Below, one piece after another: positions 16,095 to 23,990 of a stretch of 64,000 bases of DNA. Position 1 is the first letter of the stretch; each line of letters starts with the position of its first letter. Position numbers and translations under genes: made by a program. Source of the stretch: CAMAVH01 sp046297835 (lineage in GTDB: Bacteria; Pseudomonadota; Alphaproteobacteria; SMXQ01); assembly GCA_046297835.1 (NCBI GenBank), contig JBKBHI010000004.1, forward strand, positions 248,001-312,000, read 5' to 3'. The notes beneath the pieces were generated by a model, which saw only the letters and a program-made list of their open reading frames with translations, was not told the origin of the DNA and did not search any database.

Positions 16095-16958
16095 ATGGCC
16101 AACCGCGATTTGACGCCGGCGCAGCGCAAGCCGGTCCAGCCTAAGCCATCCGAGCAGGACGCCATCGCCGAGCTTTGGCCGGGGGACGCCCAAGCTTCGG
16201 TCCCGCTGCTCAAGGCGCTGCACATCCTCACCCGCGACGGCAAGCTGAACGCCGATTCGCGGCGCAAGCTGAAGCAGGTCCTGCATCTCACGCAGGCCCT
16301 GCGTCCGTCCCTCGAAGCCCTGCTGGCCGAGGCCGGCGAGCCCGTGCTCGCCGACCTCGGCGCCGGCAAATCCTATCTCGGCTTCGTCCTTTACCAATTG
16401 ATCCTCGGCCCGGCGGGACGGGGCCGCCTCGTCAGCGTCGAGACGCGGCCCGAGCTGGTCGAGATCGGGCGGCGGCTCGCCGCCGAATCCGGCATCGAAC
16501 GGATGGATTTCGTCCAGGCCCCCATCGCCGAGGCGCAACTGCCGAGCGGCGCGGCCGACATGGTCACGGCCTTGCACGCCTGCGACACCGCGACCGACGA
16601 CGCCATCCGCTTCGCGTTGCGTCACAACGCCAAGGTCGTCGCCCTGGTGCCGTGCTGCCAGGCGGAAGTCGCGCAACTGCTGAAAGCGGAAAAAGGCGCG
16701 CTGCACCAATTGTGGCGTCATCCGATCCAGCGGCGCGAATTCGGCGCGCACATCACCAACGTCATCCGCGGTTTGGTGCTGGAAGCGCACGGCTACAAGG
16801 TGCGCGTCACCGAACTGATCGGGCTAGAACATTCGCTGAAGAACGAGCTGATCCTGGCCGAACGCCACCAGCAGGGCAACGCGCAGGCGCGCGGCGAATT
16901 GCAGCGCCTCGTCGATCAGCTCGGCGTGCGGCCGGCATTGCTCGACGTCATGGACTGA
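16095..16958 (+). CDS. Class I methyltransferase with PCCQ motif
   Basis: A 287-residue cytoplasmic protein with a methyltransferase domain. ADLGAGKSYLGFVLYQLIL near residue 93 is the SAM-binding motif I, and VSVETRPELVEIGRRL follows. HACDTATDDAIRFAL and VALVPCCQAEVAQLL lie around residues 165-200. The PCCQ motif is typical of a family of putative RNA or protein methyltransferases (Methyltransf_32-like) whose targets are mostly unknown. The first 40 residues are polar. The ribosome site is weak (AGAGGAT is about 20 bases upstream). It begins 35 bp after the secreted methyltransferase-like gene and may be co-transcribed with it. Confidence 0.82.
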   Translation: MANRDLTPAQRKPVQPKPSEQDAIAELWPGDAQASVPLLKALHILTRDGKLNADSRRKLKQVLHLTQALRPSLEALLAEAGEPVLADLGAGKSYLGFVLYQLILGPAGRGRLVSVETRPELVEIGRRLAAESGIERMDFVQAPIAEAQLPSGAADMVTALHACDTATDDAIRFALRHNAKVVALVPCCQAEVAQLLKAEKGALHQLWRHPIQRREFGAHITNVIRGLVLEAHGYKVRVTELIGLEHSLKNELILAERHQQGNAQARGELQRLVDQLGVRPALLDVMD

Positions 16959-16969
16959 ATCGGCCGCGC

Positions 16970-17365
16970 TCAGCCTTCGTTGTCGGGCACGAAACAATAG
17001 ACGGCCTGGGTCGGCGATAGGCAAAGCACTGGCTCGCGCGCCAGGTTCGGCTTGCCGCGCACGATGGCGCTTTCGGGGATCGCGATCCAGCGCCCGTCCG
17101 GCGCCCTGGCCTCGTAACCCGCCGGGCCGATCCGCGATGTCGTGCGCTTGCAGTCCGACTCGTCGCAGCAAGAGACTTTAGTGCCCGGCACCCGCAAGGA
17201 GCGGAACCAGCTACCGATGTCGCCGGGCACGAGGCTTTCCTGCTCAAGCCTTTCAGGCTCGGGGCTGTCTGGCGTCTCTTGCGCTAAAGCGGAGCCGCCG
17301 CCGGCCATGAGGGCGACGGCGAGGAGGAAGTCGCGAAAACGCGGAGCGGGGACCAGGATCAGCAT
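16970..17365 (-). CDS. Small secreted protein with a CCDESDC motif
   Basis: A 131-residue protein with a signal peptide (LLAVALMAGGGSALAQE, cleaved near residue 30). The mature part contains WFRSLRVPGTKVSCCDESDC at about residues 57-76, followed by CLSPTQAVYCFVPDNEG at the C-terminus. I have seen this arrangement in uncharacterised secreted proteins of Rhizobiales. Five cysteines in a short exported domain suggest disulfides or metal binding. I start at MLILVPAPRF; the longer frame to 17458 begins with a basic, signal-unlike stretch. It converges with the methyltransferase gene at 16958. Function unknown. Confidence 0.7.
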   Translation of the reverse strand: MLILVPAPRFRDFLLAVALMAGGGSALAQETPDSPEPERLEQESLVPGDIGSWFRSLRVPGTKVSCCDESDCKRTTSRIGPAGYEARAPDGRWIAIPESAIVRGKPNLAREPVLCLSPTQAVYCFVPDNEG

Positions 17366-17457
17366 CGGCGATCTCTCGCGTTCGGACCGGCCCCGGCATT
17401 TCGTTAACGGTCTCGGCCCGCCCGCGTTCCGCCGCCGGGCCCCCGCCCGGCCCGCCA

Positions 17458-17487
17458 TTGACAGGCCGCGCGGCGCGGCCGACTATT
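17458..17487 (+). promoter_or_regulatory. Candidate promoter with palindromic operator before the cupin gene
   Basis: TTGACA (17458-17463) matches the -35 consensus fully. An imperfect -10 (ACTATT, 17482-17487) follows at 18 bp. The spacer holds a perfect inverted repeat, GGCCGCG-CGG-CGCGGCC (17464-17480), placed where a repressor would block polymerase. Confidence 0.4.
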
Positions 17488-17525
17488 TCGGCCAACAAGC
17501 AAAAAACCGCATCTGGGGAGGCAAC

Positions 17526-17942
17526 ATGGGCATCGAAATCATCAATCCTATCGAGGTCGCGCACCGCACCAAGAAACGCACCGTGGTGATGAACACGCGC
17601 AAGCTTCATAGCTGGGTGCACTATTATCCCAACCCGGGCGATCACGACGAGATGCACTGCCACAACGAGGACCAGACCTTCATCTGCCTCGACGGCGAAT
17701 GCACCATGCATTTCCCCGACGGCGGCAAGGCGACGCTCGGCGTCGGCATGGCCGCCCTGATCACCGGCGGCTCCTTCTACAAGCTGGAAAACACGGGGCA
17801 GGGCGCCATGATCATGATGGCGGCGCGTTCGGGCGCGCAGGAGAACGTCATGATCATCGACCATGCCACCCGCCAGGATATCCGCGGCGTGCGGCAGAAG
17901 CGCTTCGCCAAGGGGGAATCGCCGAAACCCGCAACGCCGTAA
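17526..17942 (+). CDS. Small single-domain cupin protein
   Basis: A 138-residue cupin. The first cupin motif is HYYPNPGDHDEMHCHNEDQT near residues 36-55, giving a His-x-His plus acidic metal set. The second motif follows in the stretch LGVGMAALITGGSFYKLENT, where the usual final His is replaced. EcTMHFPDGG-like strands complete the barrel. GGAGG stands four bases before the ATG. The protein has no signal peptide. Single-domain cupins of this size act as dioxygenases, isomerases or ligand-binding proteins; nothing here decides between these. It is a stand-alone gene with its own candidate promoter. Confidence 0.85.
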   Translation: MGIEIINPIEVAHRTKKRTVVMNTRKLHSWVHYYPNPGDHDEMHCHNEDQTFICLDGECTMHFPDGGKATLGVGMAALITGGSFYKLENTGQGAMIMMAARSGAQENVMIIDHATRQDIRGVRQKRFAKGESPKPATP

Positions 17943-18035
17943 CCGCCGCTGCCGGCCAGGCCTGTCAGGGGCCTTGGCCGTTCGCTCGGCTTGTGAATAA
18001 TGGCCCGCTCATCATTTGCGTCAAGGGAGCGGGCT

Positions 18036-19877
18036 TTGTCCCAGATCGCATGTTCTAACCGGCTCGACCGGCCGGTCGATAAATCCCGCGACCATATTCT
18101 CGGGCCGGACAACGCCCCGATCACGCTCGTCGAATACGGCAGTTACGACTGCCCGCATTGCCGCGCCGCCAACGAGCGCATCGCCGACATCCGCGACCGG
18201 TTCGGAGGCCGTCTGCGTTACGTCTTCCGCCATCGGCCCGTCACCGGCAGCGACTTGGCCCGCCGCGCCGCCGAACTCGCGGAATGCGCCGAGGATCCCG
18301 AACGCTTTTGGGAAAGCCATATCGCGCTGATGACGCGCTCGCCGAATCTATCCGAGGACGACATCAGCGCCGTCACCCAGGAGTTCGCGCTGCGCGCCGA
18401 CGATTCCGAACTCGCCGGCCGCGCGCGGCGGCGCGTCGAGGACGATATGCGCAGCGCGCGGGCGAGCGGCGTGATGATGACGCCGACCTTCTTCATCAAC
18501 GGCCGGCGCTACGACGGGCCGTGGGACGAAAGCTCGTTCATCGACGCCATGACCGGCTCGCTCGGCCATCGCATGCGCTCGGCGGCGCTCGATTTCGCCA
18601 GTTGGGCGCCGTCGACGGGCGCGCTGCTGCTGCTCGCCTCGATCCTGGCGGTGGTCCTGACCAATTCGCCGTGGGGCGCGGGTTTCGAGACGGTGTGGAA
18701 CGAATATCTCGGCCTCGCCTTCGGCGACGGCGCGTTCCGCATGTCGCTGCGCCATTGGATCAACGACGGGCTGCTCACGATCTTCTTCATGGTGGTCGGG
18801 CTCGAGATCAAGCGCGAGTTCACCGTCGGCCAGCTCGCCAGCCCGCGCGCGGCGGCGCTGCCGATCGCCGGCGCGATCGGCGGCATGGTCGCGCCGGCGC
18901 TGGCCTACATCCTGCTCGTGCCGGCCGGACCCTGGGCCAACGGTTGGGGCGTGCCGATGGCGACCGACACGGCCTTCGCCGTGGCTTTGATCGTCATGCT
19001 CGGCTCGCGCGTGCCGGTCGAGCTGCGCATCTTCCTCACGGCGGCTGCCATCGTCGACGACATCGGCGCCATCCTGGTCGTCGCCGCCTTCTACTCCGGG
19101 GATCTGAACTTCTATTATCTCGGCGGCGCGGCCGGCGTCGTCGGTCTGCTGGCGTTGCTCAACCGCTGGGGCATCTACCGCGTGCTGCCCTATGCGCTGC
19201 TCGGCGTTGCGCTGTGGGCCTGCGTCTACGGCGGCGGCCTACACGCCACGCTGGCCGGCGTGCTGCTGGCGCTGTTCATCCCGACGCGCCCGCCGGCCAA
19301 TTTGAAGGCGTTGATGATCCAGGCCGACACGATCATCAATTCCGAAGCGCGGCGCGGCGAACATGTGCTGCGCCATGGGCCGTCGACACCGGCCTTGCGC
19401 GCGCTCGACGCCATCCATGACCGCATCGAATCGCCGGCGGACCGCACCCTGCGCCATGCCGAGCCCTGGTCGAGCTATCTCGTCCTGCCGGTCTTCGCCC
19501 TGGCCAACGCTGGCGTGTTGATCGACATCACCGCGCTCGACGGGCGCGATCCGCTGATGTTCGCCATCGCCGCCGGGCTGCTGCTCGGCAAACCGGTCGG
19601 CATGGTCGCGGTGGCGGCGCTCGCGGTCGGCCTCAGGCTGGCCGTCAAGCCGCGCGACTATTCCTGGGGGCAGCTGGCCGGCGCGGGCGCGCTCGCCGGC
19701 ATCGGCTTCACCATGTCGCTGTTCATCGCCGGCCAGGCGTTCGCTGCGCCCGCCGATTTCGCCGCGGCCAAGATCGCCATCTTCGCCGCCTCGATCCTCT
19801 CGGCTTTGGTCGGCGTGACGCTCTTGTGGTTGACGGCGCGGCCCGTTGAAGGCGACGCGGGCGACGGCGCGGCATGA
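18036..19877 (+). CDS. nhaA: DsbA-like thioredoxin domain fused to NhaA Na+/H+ antiporter
   Basis: A 613-residue fusion (TTG start). Residues 20-185 form a DsbA-type thioredoxin domain with the redox motif CPHC at about 39-42 and the cis-proline region MMTPTFFINGRRYDGPW near 153-169. From about residue 200 the protein is a complete NhaA antiporter with some eleven membrane helices. These include MVVGLEIKREFTVGQL, MATDTAFAVALIVMLG and AAAIVDDIGAILVVAAF, which holds the double Asp needed for Na+/H+ exchange. AAGGGAG lies six bases before the TTG at 18036; an ATG at 18000 has no ribosome site. It ends in an ATGA overlap with the LysR gene, so the two are coupled. Confidence 0.9.
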   Translation: MSQIACSNRLDRPVDKSRDHILGPDNAPITLVEYGSYDCPHCRAANERIADIRDRFGGRLRYVFRHRPVTGSDLARRAAELAECAEDPERFWESHIALMTRSPNLSEDDISAVTQEFALRADDSELAGRARRRVEDDMRSARASGVMMTPTFFINGRRYDGPWDESSFIDAMTGSLGHRMRSAALDFASWAPSTGALLLLASILAVVLTNSPWGAGFETVWNEYLGLAFGDGAFRMSLRHWINDGLLTIFFMVVGLEIKREFTVGQLASPRAAALPIAGAIGGMVAPALAYILLVPAGPWANGWGVPMATDTAFAVALIVMLGSRVPVELRIFLTAAAIVDDIGAILVVAAFYSGDLNFYYLGGAAGVVGLLALLNRWGIYRVLPYALLGVALWACVYGGGLHATLAGVLLALFIPTRPPANLKALMIQADTIINSEARRGEHVLRHGPSTPALRALDAIHDRIESPADRTLRHAEPWSSYLVLPVFALANAGVLIDITALDGRDPLMFAIAAGLLLGKPVGMVAVAALAVGLRLAVKPRDYSWGQLAGAGALAGIGFTMSLFIAGQAFAAPADFAAAKIAIFAASILSALVGVTLLWLTARPVEGDAGDGAA

Positions 19878-20791
19878 GGCCGAATTTTTTCCGACTGCAG
19901 GCGCTCCTCGTCGTCGCCGACTGCGGCAGCATCGCCGCCGCCGCGCGCAAGCTGAACATCACCGCGCCGGCGGTGACGAAGGCGATCCGCCAGCTGGAGC
20001 GCGATTGCGACGCCGAGCTGTTCGTGCGCGCGCGTTCGGGCGTGACGCCGACGCCGTCCGGCCAAGCGATGATCCGCCGCGCGCGCCTCGCGCTTGGCGA
20101 ACTGGAGCGCGCGCAGGAGGAACTGCGCGAGATTCGCGGCCTCGGGCGCGGCAAGGTGGCGATCGGCTCGCTCGCTTTCGCCCGGTCTGTCCTGCTGCCG
20201 CGCGCGCTCGTCGCTTTCGCGGCGGCGCGCCCGTTCGACGACATCGCGGTGTTCGACGGCGAATTCGAGGCGCTGATCGAGCCGTTGCGCGAAGGCAAGC
20301 TCGACTTCATCGTCGGCGCCTTGCGCGAGACGGATCTGCCGCCGGGCATCGTCCAGGACCGGCTGTTCGACGACCCGGTGGTCGTGGTCGCGCGGCGCGG
20401 CCATCCGCTCGCCAAGCGCGGGACATTGCCGATCGAGGAGCTGACGCGCCAGAGCTGGGTCGTGCCGCCGCTCGATTCGCCGGTGCGCCGCTTGTTCGAG
20501 CAGAATTTCGCCGAGGCGGCGCTCGCCGCGCCGGCTCATCCCATCGTCACCACCTCGCTCGAAGTCATGCGCGGCGTGATCATCGAAAGCGAGCGGCTCG
20601 GGATCGTCTCGCGCAACCGCGTGCTGCACGAGCTGGAAAACGGCCTGCTGGTCGAGCTGAAGGCCCGCCTCGGCCGCAGCAAGCGGCCGGTCGGCGTCAT
20701 TCGCCGGGCGGACGCCGCTTTCACACCGGCGGCCGACGCCATGATCAAGCAGATTCGGGCGACGGCGGCGCGCCTCAAGCGCGGACCATAA
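19874..20791 (+). CDS. LysR-family transcriptional regulator
   Basis: A 305-residue LysR-type regulator: winged helix FFRLQALLVVADCGSIAAAA with KLNITAPAVTKAIRQLERD as recognition element, then a two-lobed effector domain (GKVAIGSLAFARSVLLPRAL; PVVVVARRGHPLAKRGTLP; ESERLGIVSRNRVLHELENG). The start ATG overlaps the nhaA stop (ATGA), so it is translated with the antiporter. About 100 bp further lies a Bug receptor gene, with an operator-like palindrome in the gap and across the end of this gene. It probably controls that receptor and the sulfatase behind it. It resembles the LysR at 10006 in domain layout but is clearly a different protein. Confidence 0.92.
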   Translation: MRPNFFRLQALLVVADCGSIAAAARKLNITAPAVTKAIRQLERDCDAELFVRARSGVTPTPSGQAMIRRARLALGELERAQEELREIRGLGRGKVAIGSLAFARSVLLPRALVAFAAARPFDDIAVFDGEFEALIEPLREGKLDFIVGALRETDLPPGIVQDRLFDDPVVVVARRGHPLAKRGTLPIEELTRQSWVVPPLDSPVRRLFEQNFAEAALAAPAHPIVTTSLEVMRGVIIESERLGIVSRNRVLHELENGLLVELKARLGRSKRPVGVIRRADAAFTPAADAMIKQIRATAARLKRGP

Positions 20792-20802
20792 CCAAACGGT
20801 TA
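20788..20802. promoter_or_regulatory. Operator-like palindrome before the third Bug gene
   Basis: ATAACC-AAAC-GGTTA overlaps the LysR stop codon and matches the first box of the 44-bp modules, with a spacer one base longer. The second box is absent. It begins 106 bp before the Bug start. The second LysR protein could bind here. Confidence 0.45.
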
Positions 20803-20893
20803 GAGAAGGGGCCGTAGTTTCACTTTACGGCTAAGGCCCTTCCCCGCAGAGTCCGGGCGAACGCGGAACCAACCGCTCTGCTGGGAGATTGCC

Positions 20894-21937
20894 ATGCTGG
20901 GACGCTCGCTCGCCGCCGCCGCGGCGCTTTTCGCATTCGCCGCTGCGCCGCATAGCGCCGCCGCGCAGGATGCCGCTGCCGCCTTCAAAGGCAAGACGCT
21001 CAACGTTTTCATAGGGTTCGGCCCAGCCGGCGGCTACGATCTTTACGGCCGTCTCGTCGCGCGCTTCATCGGCAAGCACATTCCCGGCCAGCCCAACGTC
21101 ATCGCGCAGAACAAGCCGGGCGCCGGCGGCTTCGTCATGAGCCAATGGCTCTACGCCGCCGCGCCGAAGGACGGCCTCAACATCGGCACCGTGCCGCAGA
21201 ACGCGCCGACCGAAGAAGCGCTCGGCAATCCGGCGGCCATGTTCGAATCGGCCAAATTCGCCTGGATCGGCCGCGTCAATTCCAACACGCCGGCGCATTA
21301 CGTTTGGCACACGGCGGCGGTGCAGACCCTCGAGGACCTCAAGACCAAGGAGCTGCTGTCCGGCGCCGATACGCCGACGAGCACGCAGACGACCAACCCG
21401 CGGATCCTCAATCTGGTCGCCGGCACCAAGTTCAACATCATCAACGGCTATGGCTCGGGCGCGAAGGTGCGCCTCGCCATCGAACAAGGCGAAGTGCAGT
21501 CCGGCATCGCGCCGCTGGCGCTCTTGCAGAGCGAGATGGCGTCCTGGCTGAAAGAAGGCAAGATCAAGATTCTCGTGCAATATTCGCCGGAACGACATCC
21601 TTCGGTGCCCAAAGTGCCGGCGTCGGTCGAACTCGCGCGCACCGACGAGGAGCGCAAGATTCTCAATTTCTTCGTCGCCGATTCGGCGATCGGCCGCGCC
21701 GTCGCCGCGCCGCCGGGCGTCGCGTCCTACCGGATCAAGGCGCTGCGCGACGCCTTCGACGCGATGATCACGGATCCCGAATTCGTCGCCGACACCAAGA
21801 AGCGCAATATCGAAGTCGATGCGCTCTCGGGCGAGAAGCTGCAGGCCCTCGTCGTCGACATGATGGACCTGCCGGCCGACACGCTGGCCAAGGCCAAGGC
21901 CGCAGCCAAGGCGGCGCTGGCGGAAGGCGCTCGCTGA
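20894..21937 (+). CDS. Bug/TctC-type tripartite tricarboxylate transporter receptor
   Basis: A 347-residue periplasmic receptor. The signal peptide MLGRSLAAAAALFAFAAAPH, cleaved near SAAAQ, is followed by FKGKTLNVFIGFGPAGGYDL. NKPGAGGFVMSQW, APKDGLNIGTVPQ and NGYGSGAKVRLAIEQGEVQ follow; the usual YPGG loop reads YGSG here, so ligand choice may differ from the other receptors in this window. GGGAG stands eight bases before the ATG. The sulfatase gene begins 13 bp after the stop, making a two-gene operon: import of a possibly sulfated or phosphorylated acid followed by cleavage is an attractive but unproven reading. Confidence 0.92.
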   Translation: MLGRSLAAAAALFAFAAAPHSAAAQDAAAAFKGKTLNVFIGFGPAGGYDLYGRLVARFIGKHIPGQPNVIAQNKPGAGGFVMSQWLYAAAPKDGLNIGTVPQNAPTEEALGNPAAMFESAKFAWIGRVNSNTPAHYVWHTAAVQTLEDLKTKELLSGADTPTSTQTTNPRILNLVAGTKFNIINGYGSGAKVRLAIEQGEVQSGIAPLALLQSEMASWLKEGKIKILVQYSPERHPSVPKVPASVELARTDEERKILNFFVADSAIGRAVAAPPGVASYRIKALRDAFDAMITDPEFVADTKKRNIEVDALSGEKLQALVVDMMDLPADTLAKAKAAAKAALAEGAR

Positions 21938-21950
21938 CCGGACATCGAGC

Positions 21951-23549
21951 ATGACCCGTCCGAACTTCGTCCTATTCATCACCGACCAGCATCGGGCGGA
22001 CCATCTCGGTTGCTACGGCAACGAAATCGTCAAGACGCCGCATATCGACGGCATCGCCGCGCGCGGCACGCGTTTCGACCGCTTCTACGTGGCGACGCCG
22101 ATCTGCATGCCCAACCGCGCGACGCTGATGACGGGCCGCATGCCGTCGCTACACGGCGCGCGCCAGAACGGCATCCCCCTCGCGCTCAGCGCCACCACCT
22201 TCGTCGATCTTCTGGCGGCGGCGGGCTACCGAACAGCGTTGATCGGTAAGTCGCATCTGCAGAGCATGTCGCCGGCCGCGCCTGAGGTCGGCATGCCAGT
22301 TCCCGATCCCGGCCTGGTCCAGCCGCCGGAGCGCTTGCGCGAAGCTGACAAGAGCTGGCCGACCGACGGCCGCTACGACCAGGAGCTGGCGCCGAACTGG
22401 GCCGATCCGGCGCACGATCTCGATCTGCCCTATTACGGCTTTCAGCATGTCGAGCTTTGCGTCAACCACGGCGACAAGGTGGTTGGCCATTACAGCCGCT
22501 GGCTCGCCGAGCGCCGGCCCGATTGGAAAAGCCTGCGCGGCCGCGAGAACCAGTTGCCGGGCAACGAGTATGTCGCGCCGCAGGCCTGGCGCACGGCGGT
22601 GCCGGCGGAGCTTTACCCCACCGCCTACATCGCCGAGCGCGCCGAAGCCTATCTCGAAGACCGCGCCGCGCGGGGCGACGATGCGCCGTTCTTCCTGCAA
22701 TGCGCGTTTCCCGATCCGCATCATCCCTTCACGCCGCCGGGGCGCTATTGGGACATGTACGATCCGGCCGATATAAAGCTGCCGCGCTCGTTCGATCTGC
22801 CGCAAGGCAAGCTGCCCGCGCCGCTCGCGCATATCCTGAAAGAGCGCGCCGACGGCAAGGCCAACCGCGACGGCCAGCGCGTCATCGCCGTCACCGAGCG
22901 CGAGGCGCGCGAAGCCACGGCGCTGACTTACGGCATGATCACGATGATCGACGACGCGGTCGGCCGCGTGCTGTCGGCTCTGGCGCGCGCCGGCCTGGCG
23001 GAGAACACGGTGGTGATCTTCACCGCCGACCACGGCGATTTCATGGGCGACCATCAATTGATGCTGAAGGGCGCGCTGCATTATCAAAGTCTGGTGCGCG
23101 TGCCCTTCGTCTGGTCCGATCCTGCCGCCGCGCGAGCGGCGTCATCGGAGGCTTTATGCGGCACCATCGACATCGCGCAGACCGTGCTGGCGCGCGCCGG
23201 AGTCGCCGCGCATAACGGCAATCAGGGACTCGATCTGGCATCTGCCGCCGCCGGCGACGCCGCGGCGCATGACGCGATGCTGATCGAGGAGCATCAGCGG
23301 CGCGGCTATATGGGCATGGACAACAATTTCCGCGCCCGCAGCCTGATCACCGACCGCCACCGCCTGACGATTTACGAGGGCGTGACGGATGGCGAGCTCT
23401 ACGATTTGCGCGACGATCCGGACGAGCTGGTCAATCTGTGGGACGCGCCGGCGGCGCGCGCCTTGCGCGAGGATTTGATGGAGCGGCTGGCGCGCAAGAT
23501 GATGGCGATGGCGGATAGCAGCCCGCTCGCGACCCATCACGGGCCGTAA
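21951..23549 (+). CDS. Type I sulfatase / arylsulfatase-like hydrolase
   Basis: A 532-residue member of the alkaline-phosphatase superfamily. FVLFITDQHRADHLGCYGN near the N-terminus supplies the first metal Asp residues. ICMPNRATLMTGRMPSLHG holds the CxPxR sulfatase signature, with Cys52 the residue converted to formylglycine. LIGKSHLQ, CAFPDPHHPFTPP and FTADHGDFMGDHQLMLKG complete the metal and sulfate site. No signal peptide is present, so it acts in the cytoplasm, after import. It lies 13 bp behind a Bug receptor gene. Choline-sulfatase-like, arylsulfatase and phosphonate-monoester-hydrolase activities share this fold; the substrate cannot be chosen from sequence. Confidence 0.9.
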   Translation: MTRPNFVLFITDQHRADHLGCYGNEIVKTPHIDGIAARGTRFDRFYVATPICMPNRATLMTGRMPSLHGARQNGIPLALSATTFVDLLAAAGYRTALIGKSHLQSMSPAAPEVGMPVPDPGLVQPPERLREADKSWPTDGRYDQELAPNWADPAHDLDLPYYGFQHVELCVNHGDKVVGHYSRWLAERRPDWKSLRGRENQLPGNEYVAPQAWRTAVPAELYPTAYIAERAEAYLEDRAARGDDAPFFLQCAFPDPHHPFTPPGRYWDMYDPADIKLPRSFDLPQGKLPAPLAHILKERADGKANRDGQRVIAVTEREAREATALTYGMITMIDDAVGRVLSALARAGLAENTVVIFTADHGDFMGDHQLMLKGALHYQSLVRVPFVWSDPAAARAASSEALCGTIDIAQTVLARAGVAAHNGNQGLDLASAAAGDAAAHDAMLIEEHQRRGYMGMDNNFRARSLITDRHRLTIYEGVTDGELYDLRDDPDELVNLWDAPAARALREDLMERLARKMMAMADSSPLATHHGP

Positions 23550-23567
23550 GGCGGCGCGCTCCCGGCG

Positions 23568-23906
23568 TTATTTGCGCTGCATGCAGGGCGGATAAGTCCG
23601 CTCGCCGACGGTGAGCGTCGCCTCGTCGCCCTTGTTCCAGAACTCGATCTTGCGCGTCTTGTCGCTGCCGACGTAACGCGCGCCGGAGGCGGCTTCGGCC
23701 TGGTGCAAGGGGTAGGCGACGCCGTCGAGGAATAGGGCCATGCGGCGGTGCATGAAGCGGGCCTCCGCTTCGGTTTCGCCGCATTGGAAGACGGCGGCGA
23801 CGGGATCGCGGTTGCTCGGCTCGTCGGATGACGAGCAGGCCGCGAGCGCGGCGCAGGCAGCGGCGAAAACGGCGATTCCCCGGTAAGCGGCGATGCAGGC
23901 ACTCAT
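23568..23906 (-). CDS. MliC/PliC-type lysozyme inhibitor lipoprotein
   Basis: A 112-residue lipoprotein: signal peptide with lipobox LAAC-SSS (Cys at about residue 24), then a small beta domain. The mature part shows FQCGETEAEARF, VAYPLHQAEAASGARYVG and KIEFWNKGDEATLTVGERTY with a closing Cys, the order found in membrane-bound inhibitors of C-type lysozyme (MliC). The SGARY and FWNKGDEATL elements form the lysozyme-facing loop. It should sit in the outer or inner membrane facing the periplasm and protect peptidoglycan from host or predator lysozyme. It converges with the sulfatase gene 18 bp away. An overlapping frame on the same strand is a shadow. Confidence 0.8.
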   Translation of the reverse strand: MSACIAAYRGIAVFAAACAALAACSSSDEPSNRDPVAAVFQCGETEAEARFMHRRMALFLDGVAYPLHQAEAASGARYVGSDKTRKIEFWNKGDEATLTVGERTYPPCMQRK

Positions 23907-23990
23907 GCGAAGCTCCTCAAGCGACGGCGCGCAAGTTTAGCGGCATCCGGCGCGTCTGGCGACATCATCGAAATCGAAGCCCGTCCGGGG

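Noticed and set aside
23537..23902. Alternative 121-codon frame overlapping the lysozyme inhibitor gene
   Set aside because: Ser/Pro/Arg-rich without a lipobox; the neighbouring frame has a signal, lipobox and MliC motifs.
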